Source: Brevibacillus gelatini (GTDB lineage Bacteria; Bacillota; Bacilli; Brevibacillales; Brevibacillaceae). From it: a DNA stretch of 64,000 bases. The stretch's first letter is position 1. Each line of letters begins with the position of its first letter. A program made the position numbers and the translations under genes. Below, in pieces: positions 17,268 to 25,884 of the stretch. The DNA lies in assembly GCF_003710935.1 (NCBI RefSeq), contig NZ_RHHS01000005.1:124001-188000 (forward strand). The letters run 5' to 3'. The notes under the pieces were generated by a model. That model searched no databases and was not told where the DNA came from. It saw only the letters and a list, made by a program, of their open reading frames with translations.

Positions 17268-19964
17268 CTAGGGAAGCTCAGTCGCCTCGAAATACTCTTC
17301 CCGGTCAAAACGTCCGCGCATCCATTTGTACGTATCGTCGTAAATGGCACGCATGACCGGGTCCTTGCTGTTCGCTGACTCGATCAGCGTCTTGGAGCCG
17401 TAGTAGTAAGCGTGGATGTTGTTTTTGTCCATCCCCAGCTTGTGGGCCGCTACGAGCTGGTTGTAGTAGGTCTGGTAGAACTTCGGATCGCGGTACATCC
17501 GCTCGTCTCCCTCGATCTCCACACCCATGCCGTACTTGCTGACGACATCCAGCACGCCCTCGATCCGGTCGAGCTGCACAGGCTTGTCGCTGTAGTAGTT
17601 CGGCTGCAGGAACGCGTAATCAAAAGACAGCGACTTCCACTCAGCCACGCCCGGCGCCCCGAAGTACGGAATCCAGTAAAAACGCAGCGCTTCGTTATGC
17701 ACCATGCTGGCCATGTCACGAATGAGGGTGCGCTCTTTCGGGGCGCTGTCCTCGATCAGCTCGTGGAACCAGTAAATGCCCTCCAGCTTCAGATAGGTGT
17801 ACCCTTCCTTATTCCAACGCTTTAGCAGTTCCTGGAAGTACCACTCCAACGCCGCTTTGCGGTTCAGGTAAGCCTGTTCCTCCCCGATTCCCGCAGGATT
17901 GAACGACAAGGACGGCTTGTTGTCCGCAATCTGGCCAAAGTTCGTCTGCGCAGCGTTTGGATACGGCAAGGCGAGCACGACATTTTCCTGGGTCGGCGTC
18001 GTGTACAGCGTACCGCGCAGGCGGTTGTACTCCCGCATCGCCTGGTTCAGCGCATCGAGCTGCTTGCCGGTGCCGAACAAGTCGTTCATGTAGCCGCGCC
18101 AGCCTTCTTTGGTCACAGGCATGTTCTGGTACGGCAGGAAAAGGATCGTATCAAACATCTGGTCACGCATGTAGCCGTCCGCCGTGCGGTAGCCGACCAT
18201 CGGCAGAAAATCTTCCTTCGTCCACGTTCCGCGCTCCCCATACGCTCCCGAATAGGCAAGCAGCATGTTTTCCACGCGGCGTACCGTTTTCTGGTCCTCC
18301 ATCACCTGCGCCGGACTTGGCGGCGGCAGCAGCACCGCTCCCCCCTGCCAGTCGCTCTCGTTTTTCGCCCATACTTCCAATTGACGGGCAAAGGCAAATA
18401 CTTTCACCGGGAACGATACCCGGACATAGCGCGTATGCACATCAGGCAGGGTGACGGCGAGTGTGCGTACGACCACCTGAGTCTCGGCAGCAGGAACGTC
18501 GTGGACTGCCCGTCCGGCGTACGACCATGCTTTTCCGTCACGGGACACTTCGACTTCCATGTATTCCGGCAGGGTGATCCCTGACGTTTTTTGCTGCTTG
18601 AATGTCAAAGTAACCCGCTCCAACGGCTTTGCTTCGTTGAGCGCAACCGTTACCTTGCGGCCGAACTGACGGTTGTACCCGGTCCACTCCTCGGAAGGCG
18701 TGACCAGTCCGCCTACAGGTCCTGGATACTGTTTTTCCACCTGCTGGAAATAAGAGTCCGGCGGTCCAAAAGTAGCAACCGAGGTGAAGCTGCCCGGTGC
18801 GATGTTGACCAGCTCGTCCTGCTCGGCAGGCACGACCGCTTTTTCCTCTTCTGCTGGCTGCTGGGTATCATCCGCAGCTGTTGCCGGGTCAGTCGCCGCG
18901 TTCTCACTCTCTGTCGCTGGCTTGCTCTCCCCCGCTTGCGAACTGTCCGCAGGAGCGGTGACAGGCGGGGCCGTTGTGCCAGTGGAGCCGGATTCCTCCG
19001 TCTCTGCGACAGGCTGTTTGCCAGCGTCCTTGATCTCCACGGGAACGGTCACGGTTTTATAGCCAACCGTTACGGTCAGGTTCCCTTTTCCCGGAGTCGG
19101 GCCAGCAACGAAGGTTCCGTCCGCCAATACCGTACCCAGCTCAGGGCGATCAAAGGCGAAGATCGGGGTAAAAGGCAGCTTGTCCCCCTTCGTGTACTTT
19201 ACTTCCAGCCGCTCGCTCGTTCCCGCAAGCACGCTCAGACGGGGTGTGTTCACGGTAAAATCGGCCTGCTCCGCTTGCTGGTAGCGGGCATCGAGGACGC
19301 GCTCCGCGATGACAGCCGCCTCCGCGCGGGTCACGGTTCCGTTCGGATTGAATTTGCCTGCCGCGCCCTGCATCCAGCGCTGGTTGGTCACTTCCTCGAC
19401 CGCCGCTTTGGCGTAGTCGGCGATGTCCGCTTCGTCGCTGTAGGCGACTGTGCTTTGTGCGGGCGCTTTTGGGACGCCGCTTGCCTTCATCAATCTCGAC
19501 AGGATGACAGCCAGCTCCTGCCGGGTAAGCGGATCGGAGCCGCCGAGTGTCTGATTGCCTCGGCCAGTCATCACGCCAAGGTCGGAAAGACCGTAAACAA
19601 ACGGAGCATACGGGCTTTCCTTCGGTACGTCGGCAAAAACAGCCTGCTCAATCTGGCTCGGCTGCAAGCCCACTACCTTTGCCAGCAACACCGCGACATC
19701 CTGACGCGACATTGTGCCTTGCGGGTTGAAGCGGCCATCGCCCTGACCGCTAATGAGGTGCAGCCCGGCCAACCGATTGACGGCATTGCGCGCGTAGCTG
19801 TTGCCCAAATCGGTAAATGCAACCGTCTCCTGCGCCACTTTTCCGGTTTCTGCCTTCTGCTCCTGCCCATTTGCCGCATAAGATGGCGGAGCTGCCTGAA
19901 CCAGCAACGCAGACAGCGCCAGACAGGCAGAGAGCACCTTGCTCCCAAATGTTCTCTTTTTCAT
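17268..19964 (-). CDS. SLH-anchored DUF4855 surface protein
   Basis: The 898-residue secreted protein has a signal peptide (residues 1-31) and three SLH repeats (about 45-95, 105-160 and 170-225), each with the T-R-x-[DE] turn. A small beta domain follows (about 225-310), then a Pro/Thr/Ala/Glu-rich linker (about 312-385), a discoidin-like beta region (about 390-525) and a C-terminal DUF4855 domain (about 555-890). The SLH part would fix it to the cell wall. DUF4855 occurs in cell-surface proteins of Bacillales; its activity is unknown, although its fold is thought to resemble glycoside hydrolases. I chose the ATG at 19964, which follows GGAGGAG. Confidence 0.88.
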   Translation of the reverse strand: MKKRTFGSKVLSACLALSALLVQAAPPSYAANGQEQKAETGKVAQETVAFTDLGNSYARNAVNRLAGLHLISGQGDGRFNPQGTMSRQDVAVLLAKVVGLQPSQIEQAVFADVPKESPYAPFVYGLSDLGVMTGRGNQTLGGSDPLTRQELAVILSRLMKASGVPKAPAQSTVAYSDEADIADYAKAAVEEVTNQRWMQGAAGKFNPNGTVTRAEAAVIAERVLDARYQQAEQADFTVNTPRLSVLAGTSERLEVKYTKGDKLPFTPIFAFDRPELGTVLADGTFVAGPTPGKGNLTVTVGYKTVTVPVEIKDAGKQPVAETEESGSTGTTAPPVTAPADSSQAGESKPATESENAATDPATAADDTQQPAEEEKAVVPAEQDELVNIAPGSFTSVATFGPPDSYFQQVEKQYPGPVGGLVTPSEEWTGYNRQFGRKVTVALNEAKPLERVTLTFKQQKTSGITLPEYMEVEVSRDGKAWSYAGRAVHDVPAAETQVVVRTLAVTLPDVHTRYVRVSFPVKVFAFARQLEVWAKNESDWQGGAVLLPPPSPAQVMEDQKTVRRVENMLLAYSGAYGERGTWTKEDFLPMVGYRTADGYMRDQMFDTILFLPYQNMPVTKEGWRGYMNDLFGTGKQLDALNQAMREYNRLRGTLYTTPTQENVVLALPYPNAAQTNFGQIADNKPSLSFNPAGIGEEQAYLNRKAALEWYFQELLKRWNKEGYTYLKLEGIYWFHELIEDSAPKERTLIRDMASMVHNEALRFYWIPYFGAPGVAEWKSLSFDYAFLQPNYYSDKPVQLDRIEGVLDVVSKYGMGVEIEGDERMYRDPKFYQTYYNQLVAAHKLGMDKNNIHAYYYGSKTLIESANSKDPVMRAIYDDTYKWMRGRFDREEYFEATELP

Positions 19965-20001
19965 TGCAACCTTCTCCTCCAATATGCCCCTTTTCCTGCG
20001 T

Positions 20002-21159
20002 TTATTCGGTCAGGGAAACTACAGGCTGACGAGGTGGCTTGGGGCCGAAAAACTGATAGTAGTCCACCTTGATATTGCCGTTGTAGAGCTTGCGCTTTTT
20101 GCTCGCCTTCCGCCCGAAATGTTCCTCAAACTGCTCGTCCGAGGTGATGATGTAAAAAGACCACGTATCCATGGCTGCAAACGTCTTCCCCATTTCGCCG
20201 TACAGCCTACTGACCTGCTTCCAATCGCCCAGGCGCTCCCCGTACGGCGGATTGCAAATCAGATAGCCGTACTTGCGCTTGGTCCGCACATCGCGCACGT
20301 CCATCCGCTGGAAGTGAATCTGTTCGTCTACGCCCGCTTCGGCGGCATTGCGGCGCGCAACCTTCAAGATTTCGTCATCCACATCGGTTCCGATAATCTC
20401 CAGCTTCTGGTCGTAGCGGGCCAAATCGTGCGTCTCGGCACGCGCCTCCCTCCAGGCCGTTCTCGGAATGACAGGCCATGCTTCGGATACAAACTCCCGG
20501 TTCATTCCCGGTGCGATGTTTTGACCGATCAGCGCTGCCTCAATCGGAAGCGTGCCAGAGCCGCAAAACGGGTCCATGAAGACGCGATCCGGCTTCCAGC
20601 GCGACAGCAAAATCATCGCCGCCGCCATCGTTTCCTTCAACGGCGCCGTGCCGATCAGCCCGCGGTAGCCGCGCTTGTGCAGCCCCGATCCCGAAGTGTC
20701 AATCGTCAGCGTCGCCACATCTTTGAGCAGCGCCACCTCGATTTTGTACAGCGGCCCTTTTTCCTCAAACCAGTCGCGCTTGTACGTCTTTTTCAGACTC
20801 TCCACCACCGCTTTTTTTACGATAGCCTGGCAGTCCGGCACGCTGAACAAGGTCGACTTGACCGATTTTCCTTCGACCGGAAACGTGGCGTCTTCCGTGA
20901 TCCAGTCAGCCCAAGGCAGGGCCTTTGTCTGTTCAAACAGCTCGTCAAACGTCGTCGCTTTGAATTCCCCTATCTTTAGACGCACGCGGTCGGCCGTTCG
21001 TAACCACAAATTTGCGCGAGGAATCGCCGAAATATCAGCGGTAAACGTCACTTTGCCGTTGTCCACCTGAACCGGGCCGTAACCGAGCGCTTTGACTTCC
21101 TCCGCCACTACCGATTCCAGTCCAAAAGTCGCCGTAGCGATCAATTCTACTTTTTGCAT
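20002..21159 (-). CDS. THUMP-domain rRNA guanine N2-methyltransferase (RlmL/YpsC type)
   Basis: The 385-residue enzyme has an N-terminal THUMP RNA-binding domain (about residues 50-155) and a Rossmann-type SAM-dependent methyltransferase domain. DPFCGSGTLPIEAA (near residue 195) is the SAM-binding segment. NPPYGERLG (near residue 310) is the NPPY catalytic motif of N2-guanine/adenine methylases. It matches the Bacillus YpsC/RlmL-N group that modifies 23S rRNA. It appears monocistronic. Confidence 0.92.
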   Translation of the reverse strand: MQKVELIATATFGLESVVAEEVKALGYGPVQVDNGKVTFTADISAIPRANLWLRTADRVRLKIGEFKATTFDELFEQTKALPWADWITEDATFPVEGKSVKSTLFSVPDCQAIVKKAVVESLKKTYKRDWFEEKGPLYKIEVALLKDVATLTIDTSGSGLHKRGYRGLIGTAPLKETMAAAMILLSRWKPDRVFMDPFCGSGTLPIEAALIGQNIAPGMNREFVSEAWPVIPRTAWREARAETHDLARYDQKLEIIGTDVDDEILKVARRNAAEAGVDEQIHFQRMDVRDVRTKRKYGYLICNPPYGERLGDWKQVSRLYGEMGKTFAAMDTWSFYIITSDEQFEEHFGRKASKKRKLYNGNIKVDYYQFFGPKPPRQPVVSLTE

Positions 21160-21358
21160 TATGTAATCTCCTGTCCGTCCAAATTGCTTCGGGCTTACCC
21201 TTATACTATATTACCCGATTTGCCGACAGGGTTGGTAATCTTGTGCAAAAACAATGCCGAAAGACCCGCCACCAAAAAGCGACGGGTCTGGCATGCGGAC
21301 TGCCCATACTGGCAATCCTATGAAAATACATTCACTTCCATAAAAGGGGGAAATGTCG

Positions 21359-22168
21359 ATGCCGGAATTGCCAGAGATGGAAACGTATCGCGGGCTGCTT
21401 CATCAAAAAATTGGCGGCGCTGCCATTACCGCTGCCACTGTCCAGCGGGAAAAGACGATTAACATTCCCCCTGCCCAGTTTGTTCAGACTGTACAGGGCA
21501 ACCGCCTGACGCTCATCGAACGGCGCGCAAAGCACCTTTTGTTTCATTTGCAGAGCGGGCACGTCCTGCTGCTGCACCTCATGCTGGGCGGCTTCCTCTA
21601 CTTGGGCACAGCGGAAGACAAGCTGGCGCGAACAGCCCAGGTGACGCTGTCTTTTGGCGAGCGCATCCTTTATTTTCACGGGCTGCGCCTTGGCTATCTG
21701 CACCTTTTAACGCCTGACCAGATCGACGAGCGAATGGCCCCGCTCGGCCCGGAGCCGCTCGCACCAGACTTCACACTCGAACGTTTTCTCGAACGGCTCC
21801 AGGAAAAACGCGGCGTATTGAAAACAGCACTGGTCGACCAGCATTGGATCGCGGGCATCGGCAACTGCTACTCGGACGAAATCTGCTTTCACGCGAAAAT
21901 TTTGCCGACGCGGCGCATTCCCGAGCTGACGACCGAAGAGCGAGTACGACTGTACCACTCCATGCAGACGGTGCTTGCAGAAGCGATCCGCTTCGGCGGC
22001 TACATGGACCAGCCGCTGTATCGCGGCGACCGTTTGACAGGCGGATTCGACGAGCGCTGCCAGGTGTACGACCGCGGGGGAGAGCCTTGCCCGCGCTGCG
22101 GACAGCCGATTGAAAAAGGCGAGCTTTCCTCCCGCAAAGTGTTTGCCTGCCCCAACTGCCAGCATTGA
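21359..22168 (+). CDS. Fpg/Nei-family DNA glycosylase
   Basis: The 269-residue base-excision-repair enzyme starts MPELPE. Pro2 becomes the N-terminal nucleophile after Met removal, Glu3 is catalytic, and Lys58 is the conserved beta-hairpin Lys. The C-terminal zinc finger has Cys244, Cys247, Cys264 and Cys267. I chose the ATG at 21359 rather than 21353 because Pro must be the second residue; AAGGGGG lies upstream at good spacing. It removes oxidised bases and nicks the abasic site. It may be a second, divergent MutM-like protein, so I give no symbol. Confidence 0.92.
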   Translation: MPELPEMETYRGLLHQKIGGAAITAATVQREKTINIPPAQFVQTVQGNRLTLIERRAKHLLFHLQSGHVLLLHLMLGGFLYLGTAEDKLARTAQVTLSFGERILYFHGLRLGYLHLLTPDQIDERMAPLGPEPLAPDFTLERFLERLQEKRGVLKTALVDQHWIAGIGNCYSDEICFHAKILPTRRIPELTTEERVRLYHSMQTVLAEAIRFGGYMDQPLYRGDRLTGGFDERCQVYDRGGEPCPRCGQPIEKGELSSRKVFACPNCQH

Positions 22169-22184
22169 CGGGCAAATTGCCCGG

Positions 22185-23093
22185 TCACTGCCCGACTTGT
22201 TCTGCGACCTCCATCTGCTTGACCATGTACACCTGCTCTGTTTCCGAAGGTCCAAAGCCCGCAGCTTCCAGCACTTCGAGCAGCAGCCGCTCGGATGCGC
22301 GCAAATTGAACGTGGACCGCTTGCAATCCAGTTCATACGGCGCATACACATGGGCGAGCGCGACATTCAAAATGGTGCGGGCATCGTTGTGTCCCGGCTG
22401 AGCCGCACATTGGCGCAAAACAATCGCGCTGACCTGTCCTGCTTCATTCAGCATTGGTTTGTACAGCGCATACCCGACTGCCTGTCCGTTGCTGTCCTCC
22501 ACCACCAGCGCCAGTCCGTCGCGCGAGCTCTGCCAATGGTTTTGCCAGGCAGCATCCGCCGCGTAAAACGGCAGAGCCGCCACTTCCTGAGCCAGCACGC
22601 TTCTGACCCGGTAGTCAGACTGGTTCGGCGCGTTAAAAGCTTGTGCTGGCAGCGAACCGCTTTGTTGCCAGAACAAGAGGCGGTCTATCACCTCGTAGCC
22701 TTTTTGCTCGTACAAGGCAATCGCTTTGCTGTTTTGGCTCATCGCTTCCAGAGTGGCGACCTCCACGCCCGCTTCCCGGTACAGCGCAAGCGTAGCGTCC
22801 ATCAACTGACGGCCCACCCCTTGCCTGCGATATTCGGTGGCGACACCTGTTCCCCCGTTCCATGCGACTTTTTGACCGCCAATCGTCCTAAGTCCGTTTA
22901 CGACCAGCCCAATCGGTTCGTCTCCGTCAAAAGCGACGACAGACAAGGACGTTACACAGCCCTCGTTCGCCAGACGCTGCAGCATCATCTCTTCCGTCAT
23001 CGTAATCGGAATAAAATAGCCCTCAAATCCTCTGTTCCACGCTTTCGTCACTTCGGCAAACGTACAGTCGCTCATCCGCTTGATCGTAATCAT
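22185..23093 (-). CDS. Tandem GNAT-fold acetyltransferase
   Basis: The 302-residue protein has an N-terminal GNAT domain with the acetyl-CoA-binding loop GVATEYRRQGVGRQLM (near residue 86). A second, more degenerate GNAT-like half (about 160-295) follows. Such two-domain members often acetylate small molecules or amino groups; the acceptor is unknown. I chose the ATG at 23093, which lies 8 bases after AAGG; the ATG nine bases upstream is too close. It converges on the glycosylase gene with 16 bases between the stops. Confidence 0.85.
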   Translation of the reverse strand: MITIKRMSDCTFAEVTKAWNRGFEGYFIPITMTEEMMLQRLANEGCVTSLSVVAFDGDEPIGLVVNGLRTIGGQKVAWNGGTGVATEYRRQGVGRQLMDATLALYREAGVEVATLEAMSQNSKAIALYEQKGYEVIDRLLFWQQSGSLPAQAFNAPNQSDYRVRSVLAQEVAALPFYAADAAWQNHWQSSRDGLALVVEDSNGQAVGYALYKPMLNEAGQVSAIVLRQCAAQPGHNDARTILNVALAHVYAPYELDCKRSTFNLRASERLLLEVLEAAGFGPSETEQVYMVKQMEVAEQVGQ

Positions 23094-23182
23094 CCCATGC
23101 ACCTTCCATTCTTTTTCGATAAAAATATTTTAATCAGAGAGGTCGAAAAATTCAATCTTTTCCATCCGACATTTCGCTTTCT

Positions 23183-23212
23183 TTGTCACGCCTGCTTTTC
23201 GCATGGTAAGAT
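23183..23212 (+). promoter_or_regulatory. Promoter of the ferredoxin-thiN pair
   Basis: TTGTCA (23183-23188), 18 bases, TAAGAT (23207-23212), about 30 bases before the ferredoxin start. Confidence 0.5.
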
Positions 23213-23241
23213 GGAAAAAATCACGTACCCGGGAGGTTCCT

Positions 23242-23667
23242 ATGCGCAAACAGCTCACCGTAGGCTCTCTGATCGCCGGGCGCTCTCCCGTGCAGACGCC
23301 AGCCCCTGCTCCTGTGCATGCCAACATGCCGGAAACAACCAGGCGAGCTGGCAGCTTTTCCAGGCTTCCGGGCAAGCCCCAAACTACCATCCAGCGCAAG
23401 CAGGTACAGGTCAAGCAGGACGACCGGACGATTTCGGTTGAACAAGCCCCCTGTCAGACGCTGCTGCAAGCGGCAATCGCGCAGGGACAGCCGCTCTCCT
23501 ACAAATGCCGGCAAGGCTATTGCGGGAAGTGCCGCGTCCTGGTCGTATCAGGCGGCTCTCTGCTCGAAGCTCCGACCAAGCAGGAAGCAAAAAAGCTGGC
23601 CGAACAGCTTGCCTCCGGCTATCGCCTTGCTTGTCAAAGCACTTTTCGCTCTACGATACGGGATTAA
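23242..23667 (+). CDS. 2Fe-2S plant-type ferredoxin
   Basis: The 141-residue protein has a poorly conserved, Pro-rich N-terminal extension (residues 1-50) and a plant/vertebrate-type ferredoxin domain. Cys89, Cys94, Cys97 (motif CRQGYCGKC) and Cys131 are the four cluster ligands. It transfers single electrons to an unknown redox partner. The ATG follows GGGAGG. The thiamine pyrophosphokinase gene starts 14 bases downstream, so the two are probably co-transcribed; a functional link is not evident. Confidence 0.88.
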   Translation: MRKQLTVGSLIAGRSPVQTPAPAPVHANMPETTRRAGSFSRLPGKPQTTIQRKQVQVKQDDRTISVEQAPCQTLLQAAIAQGQPLSYKCRQGYCGKCRVLVVSGGSLLEAPTKQEAKKLAEQLASGYRLACQSTFRSTIRD

Positions 23668-23681
23668 AAGGTGGCAGCAGC

Positions 23682-24323
23682 ATGAAACAAACACGCATCC
23701 TACTTTTCGCAGGAGGAAGGCTCGGTGACTGGGCGATCCGCCACATTCGCGCAGACGACTGGCTCGTCGGCGTCGACCGTGGCGCACTGTTCCTCGTTCG
23801 CCACGACTTTGCGCCGCGCCTGGCAATTGGCGATTTCGACTCTGTCACCGCCGAAGAAATGGCGGAAATCGAGCGTCGCAGCCTGCACGTCTCTTCATGC
23901 GACCCTGTGATGAAGGATTTGACCGATACCGAAATGGCGCTCACCTGGGCGCTCCAGCAGCAGCCAGCGGAAATTGTACTGCTCGGCGTGCTTGGCTCGC
24001 GCTTCGACCATACGCTCGCCAACGTGCACTTGCTGCGCAAGGCTTTGCGGGAAAACGTTCCCTGCCGGATTGTCGATGAACGAAATGAAATTCGCCTGGT
24101 CGACAGCCACTGCACCATCGAGCGGGACCATTTTACGCACGTCTCCCTGCTGCCTTTGACGGCAGACGTCACCGGGATTACGTTGCGCGGCTTTTTGTAT
24201 CCGCTGGAAAACGCCACGCTCTGCATCGGCGACACGCTCGGCATCAGCAACGTGCTCACGGAAGAGTCAGGAACGATTGACGTAGCGACTGGTCTTTTGC
24301 TCGTCATGAAAAGCAAGGATTAA
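23682..24323 (+). CDS. thiN: Thiamine pyrophosphokinase-like protein
   Basis: The 213-residue protein has the expected length of ThiN. It carries the conserved motifs GVDRGA (near residue 31), AIGDFDSV (near 47), KDLTDTEMAL (near 79) and GVLGSRFDHTLAN (near 100), which bind ATP and thiamine in known kinases. It converts thiamine to thiamine diphosphate. The ATG follows AAAGGTGG. No TPP riboswitch is present upstream, as expected for a salvage kinase. Confidence 0.9.
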   Translation: MKQTRILLFAGGRLGDWAIRHIRADDWLVGVDRGALFLVRHDFAPRLAIGDFDSVTAEEMAEIERRSLHVSSCDPVMKDLTDTEMALTWALQQQPAEIVLLGVLGSRFDHTLANVHLLRKALRENVPCRIVDERNEIRLVDSHCTIERDHFTHVSLLPLTADVTGITLRGFLYPLENATLCIGDTLGISNVLTEESGTIDVATGLLLVMKSKD

Positions 24324-24334
24324 ACCGCACCCAA

Positions 24335-24379
24335 CAAAAAAAGATCTTCGCCGTTACAGCAACGGTGGAGATCTTTTTT
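24335..24379. terminator. Bidirectional terminator between thiN and ung
   Basis: AAAAAAGATCT and AGATCTTTTTT arms enclose an inner GCCGTT/AACGGT stem. It serves both convergent genes. Confidence 0.85.
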
Positions 24380-24383
24380 CATC

Positions 24384-25070
24384 CTATTCTTCTTCGACGT
24401 GCAGCGGCAGCTGCCAATCAATCTCTTCCATTCCTTGTGAACGCAAAAACGCATTCGCGCGGGAGAACGGACGGCTGCCGAAAAAGCCGCGATTGGCCGA
24501 GAACGGACTCGGATGCGGCGAAGCGATGATGCAATGCCGCTTTTTATCGATGAAAGCGGCCTTCTCCTGCGCGTGCCTTCCCCACAGGATGAACACAAGC
24601 GGCCTCTCGCGCTCGTTCAACAGATGGATGATCCGATCGGTAAACTGCTCCCAGCCGATGCCCTTGTGCGAATTGGGAGTACCTGCCCGCACGGTAAGCA
24701 CGGCATTCAGCATCATCACGCCCTGCTTGGCCCAGTGACTCAAGTAACCGTGCTCGGGAATGGTGCAATTCAGATCGCTTTGCAGCTCCTTGTATATGTT
24801 GACGAGCGACGGCGGCGGCTTGATGCCCGGCCGGACGGAAAAGCTCAGGCCATGTGCCTGTCCCGGCCCGTGGTACGGGTCCTGTCCCAAAATGACTACT
24901 TTCGCCTGCTCGTAGCTTGTCAGGTGGAGCGCTGTAAAAATATGATACATGTCCGGGTAAATCGTTCGCGTCTGGTACTCTTCCTTCAAAATCTGACGGA
25001 GCTTCAAATAGTACGGTTTCTCGAATTCCTCCGCCAATATCGGCGCCCAGTCGTTATGCAATATTGCCAT
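24384..25070 (-). CDS. ung: Uracil-DNA glycosylase, family 1
   Basis: The 228-residue protein is a full-length family-1 enzyme. [18 protein letters not shown] (near residue 62) holds the water-activating Asp64, and [17 protein letters not shown] (near 187) holds the leucine-loop region with its catalytic His. It removes uracil from DNA in the first step of base-excision repair. I chose the ATG at 25070, spaced after AAGGTGA; a GTG three codons upstream is the alternative. The 225 bases upstream (25071-25295) hold no gene I can support. Confidence 0.95.
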   Translation of the reverse strand: MAILHNDWAPILAEEFEKPYYLKLRQILKEEYQTRTIYPDMYHIFTALHLTSYEQAKVVILGQDPYHGPGQAHGLSFSVRPGIKPPPSLVNIYKELQSDLNCTIPEHGYLSHWAKQGVMMLNAVLTVRAGTPNSHKGIGWEQFTDRIIHLLNERERPLVFILWGRHAQEKAAFIDKKRHCIIASPHPSPFSANRGFFGSRPFSRANAFLRSQGMEEIDWQLPLHVEEE

Positions 25071-25295
25071 TTTCCTCACCTTGTCTGCTATTCTATCTAT
25101 TACCTTAACACAAAGTGCCCGATCTCTGAACCATCGCTTCGTCCTGCCGCAAACCGGGACCTGTCTCTCCCAGTCCTACCTTTTTTGCCATTCGTAGTCT
25201 ATGTTTCCTATTACCCTCGCTTGATAGCTTTTCTCCCATGATCTTTGACATAATACTTTCTGGGAAGATTTAGACAAAGGGAGAGGTTTTTCGAC

Positions 25296-25811
25296 ATGAA
25301 ATGGGACTTGAAATCATTTTTGGGGGGAATTGTTGTCGGTTCCGCACTCTTTTCAGGAATCGCCATCGCGGCTCCGAACTATCCGGATCTGACAGAAGGC
25401 ACGAAAACGCCGTTTACCTACTACTTTGAAGGCGTGCCCAAGTCGCCAAACAGCGATGTCCAGGGCATCATGTACAAAAACTCCGTGTACGTGCCCATCC
25501 GCTTCGTAGCAGAAAACCTGAACAAATCAGTCATTTACGATGCCAAGACAAAATCGATTTTCATCGGCAAGCTGCCAGTTGCCAAAATGTACTCGAAGAT
25601 GGAAGCAGTCGAGCTGGTCAAAAAGAAATACGCCGCCAGCCTTACTCCTGCACACGTAGTCGAATATGACCACGATGATGAAAAAGGCCATTATGTCATT
25701 CATATTTACCAAACCGTCGTGAACAACTTCCAGTCCGGCGACAGCTACACCAGCACATACGGCTGGTTCGTGGTGAATCCGAACACAGGCGAAGTGAAGT
25801 CTTTGCTGTAA
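25296..25811 (+). CDS. Secreted protein with copper-amine-oxidase N-like domain
   Basis: The 171-residue protein has a signal peptide (residues 1-26) and a stalk-like domain related to the copper amine oxidase N-terminal fold (KNSVYVPIRFVAENLNKSV, about residues 60-90). A C-terminal segment (about 100-171) resembles PepSY-like beta structure. Such domains are common in wall-associated Paenibacillaceae proteins; they do not indicate amine oxidase activity. The function is unknown. The ATG follows AAGGGAGAGG. Confidence 0.8.
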   Translation: MKWDLKSFLGGIVVGSALFSGIAIAAPNYPDLTEGTKTPFTYYFEGVPKSPNSDVQGIMYKNSVYVPIRFVAENLNKSVIYDAKTKSIFIGKLPVAKMYSKMEAVELVKKKYAASLTPAHVVEYDHDDEKGHYVIHIYQTVVNNFQSGDSYTSTYGWFVVNPNTGEVKSLL

Positions 25812-25835
25812 ACAGCACTTATCCCTATATACCGA

Positions 25836-25876
25836 AAAGGACAGTGGCATTTGGGGGAGCCGCTGTCCTTTTTCGC
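25836..25876. terminator. Bidirectional terminator
   Basis: AAAAGGACAG pairs with CTGTCCTTTTT, with inner GGC/GCC pairing. It lies between the convergent genes that end at 25811 and 25885. Confidence 0.85.
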
Positions 25877-25884
25877 GTCGCTGT

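Noticed and set aside
18591-20072. Plus-strand open frame of 493 codons
   Set aside because: It lies opposite the SLH/DUF4855 gene, which has clear domains, signal peptide and ribosome site.
23103-23240. TPP riboswitch before the ferredoxin-thiN pair
   Set aside because: No CTGAGA or ACCTGATCTGGATAATGC-like elements occur in the region.
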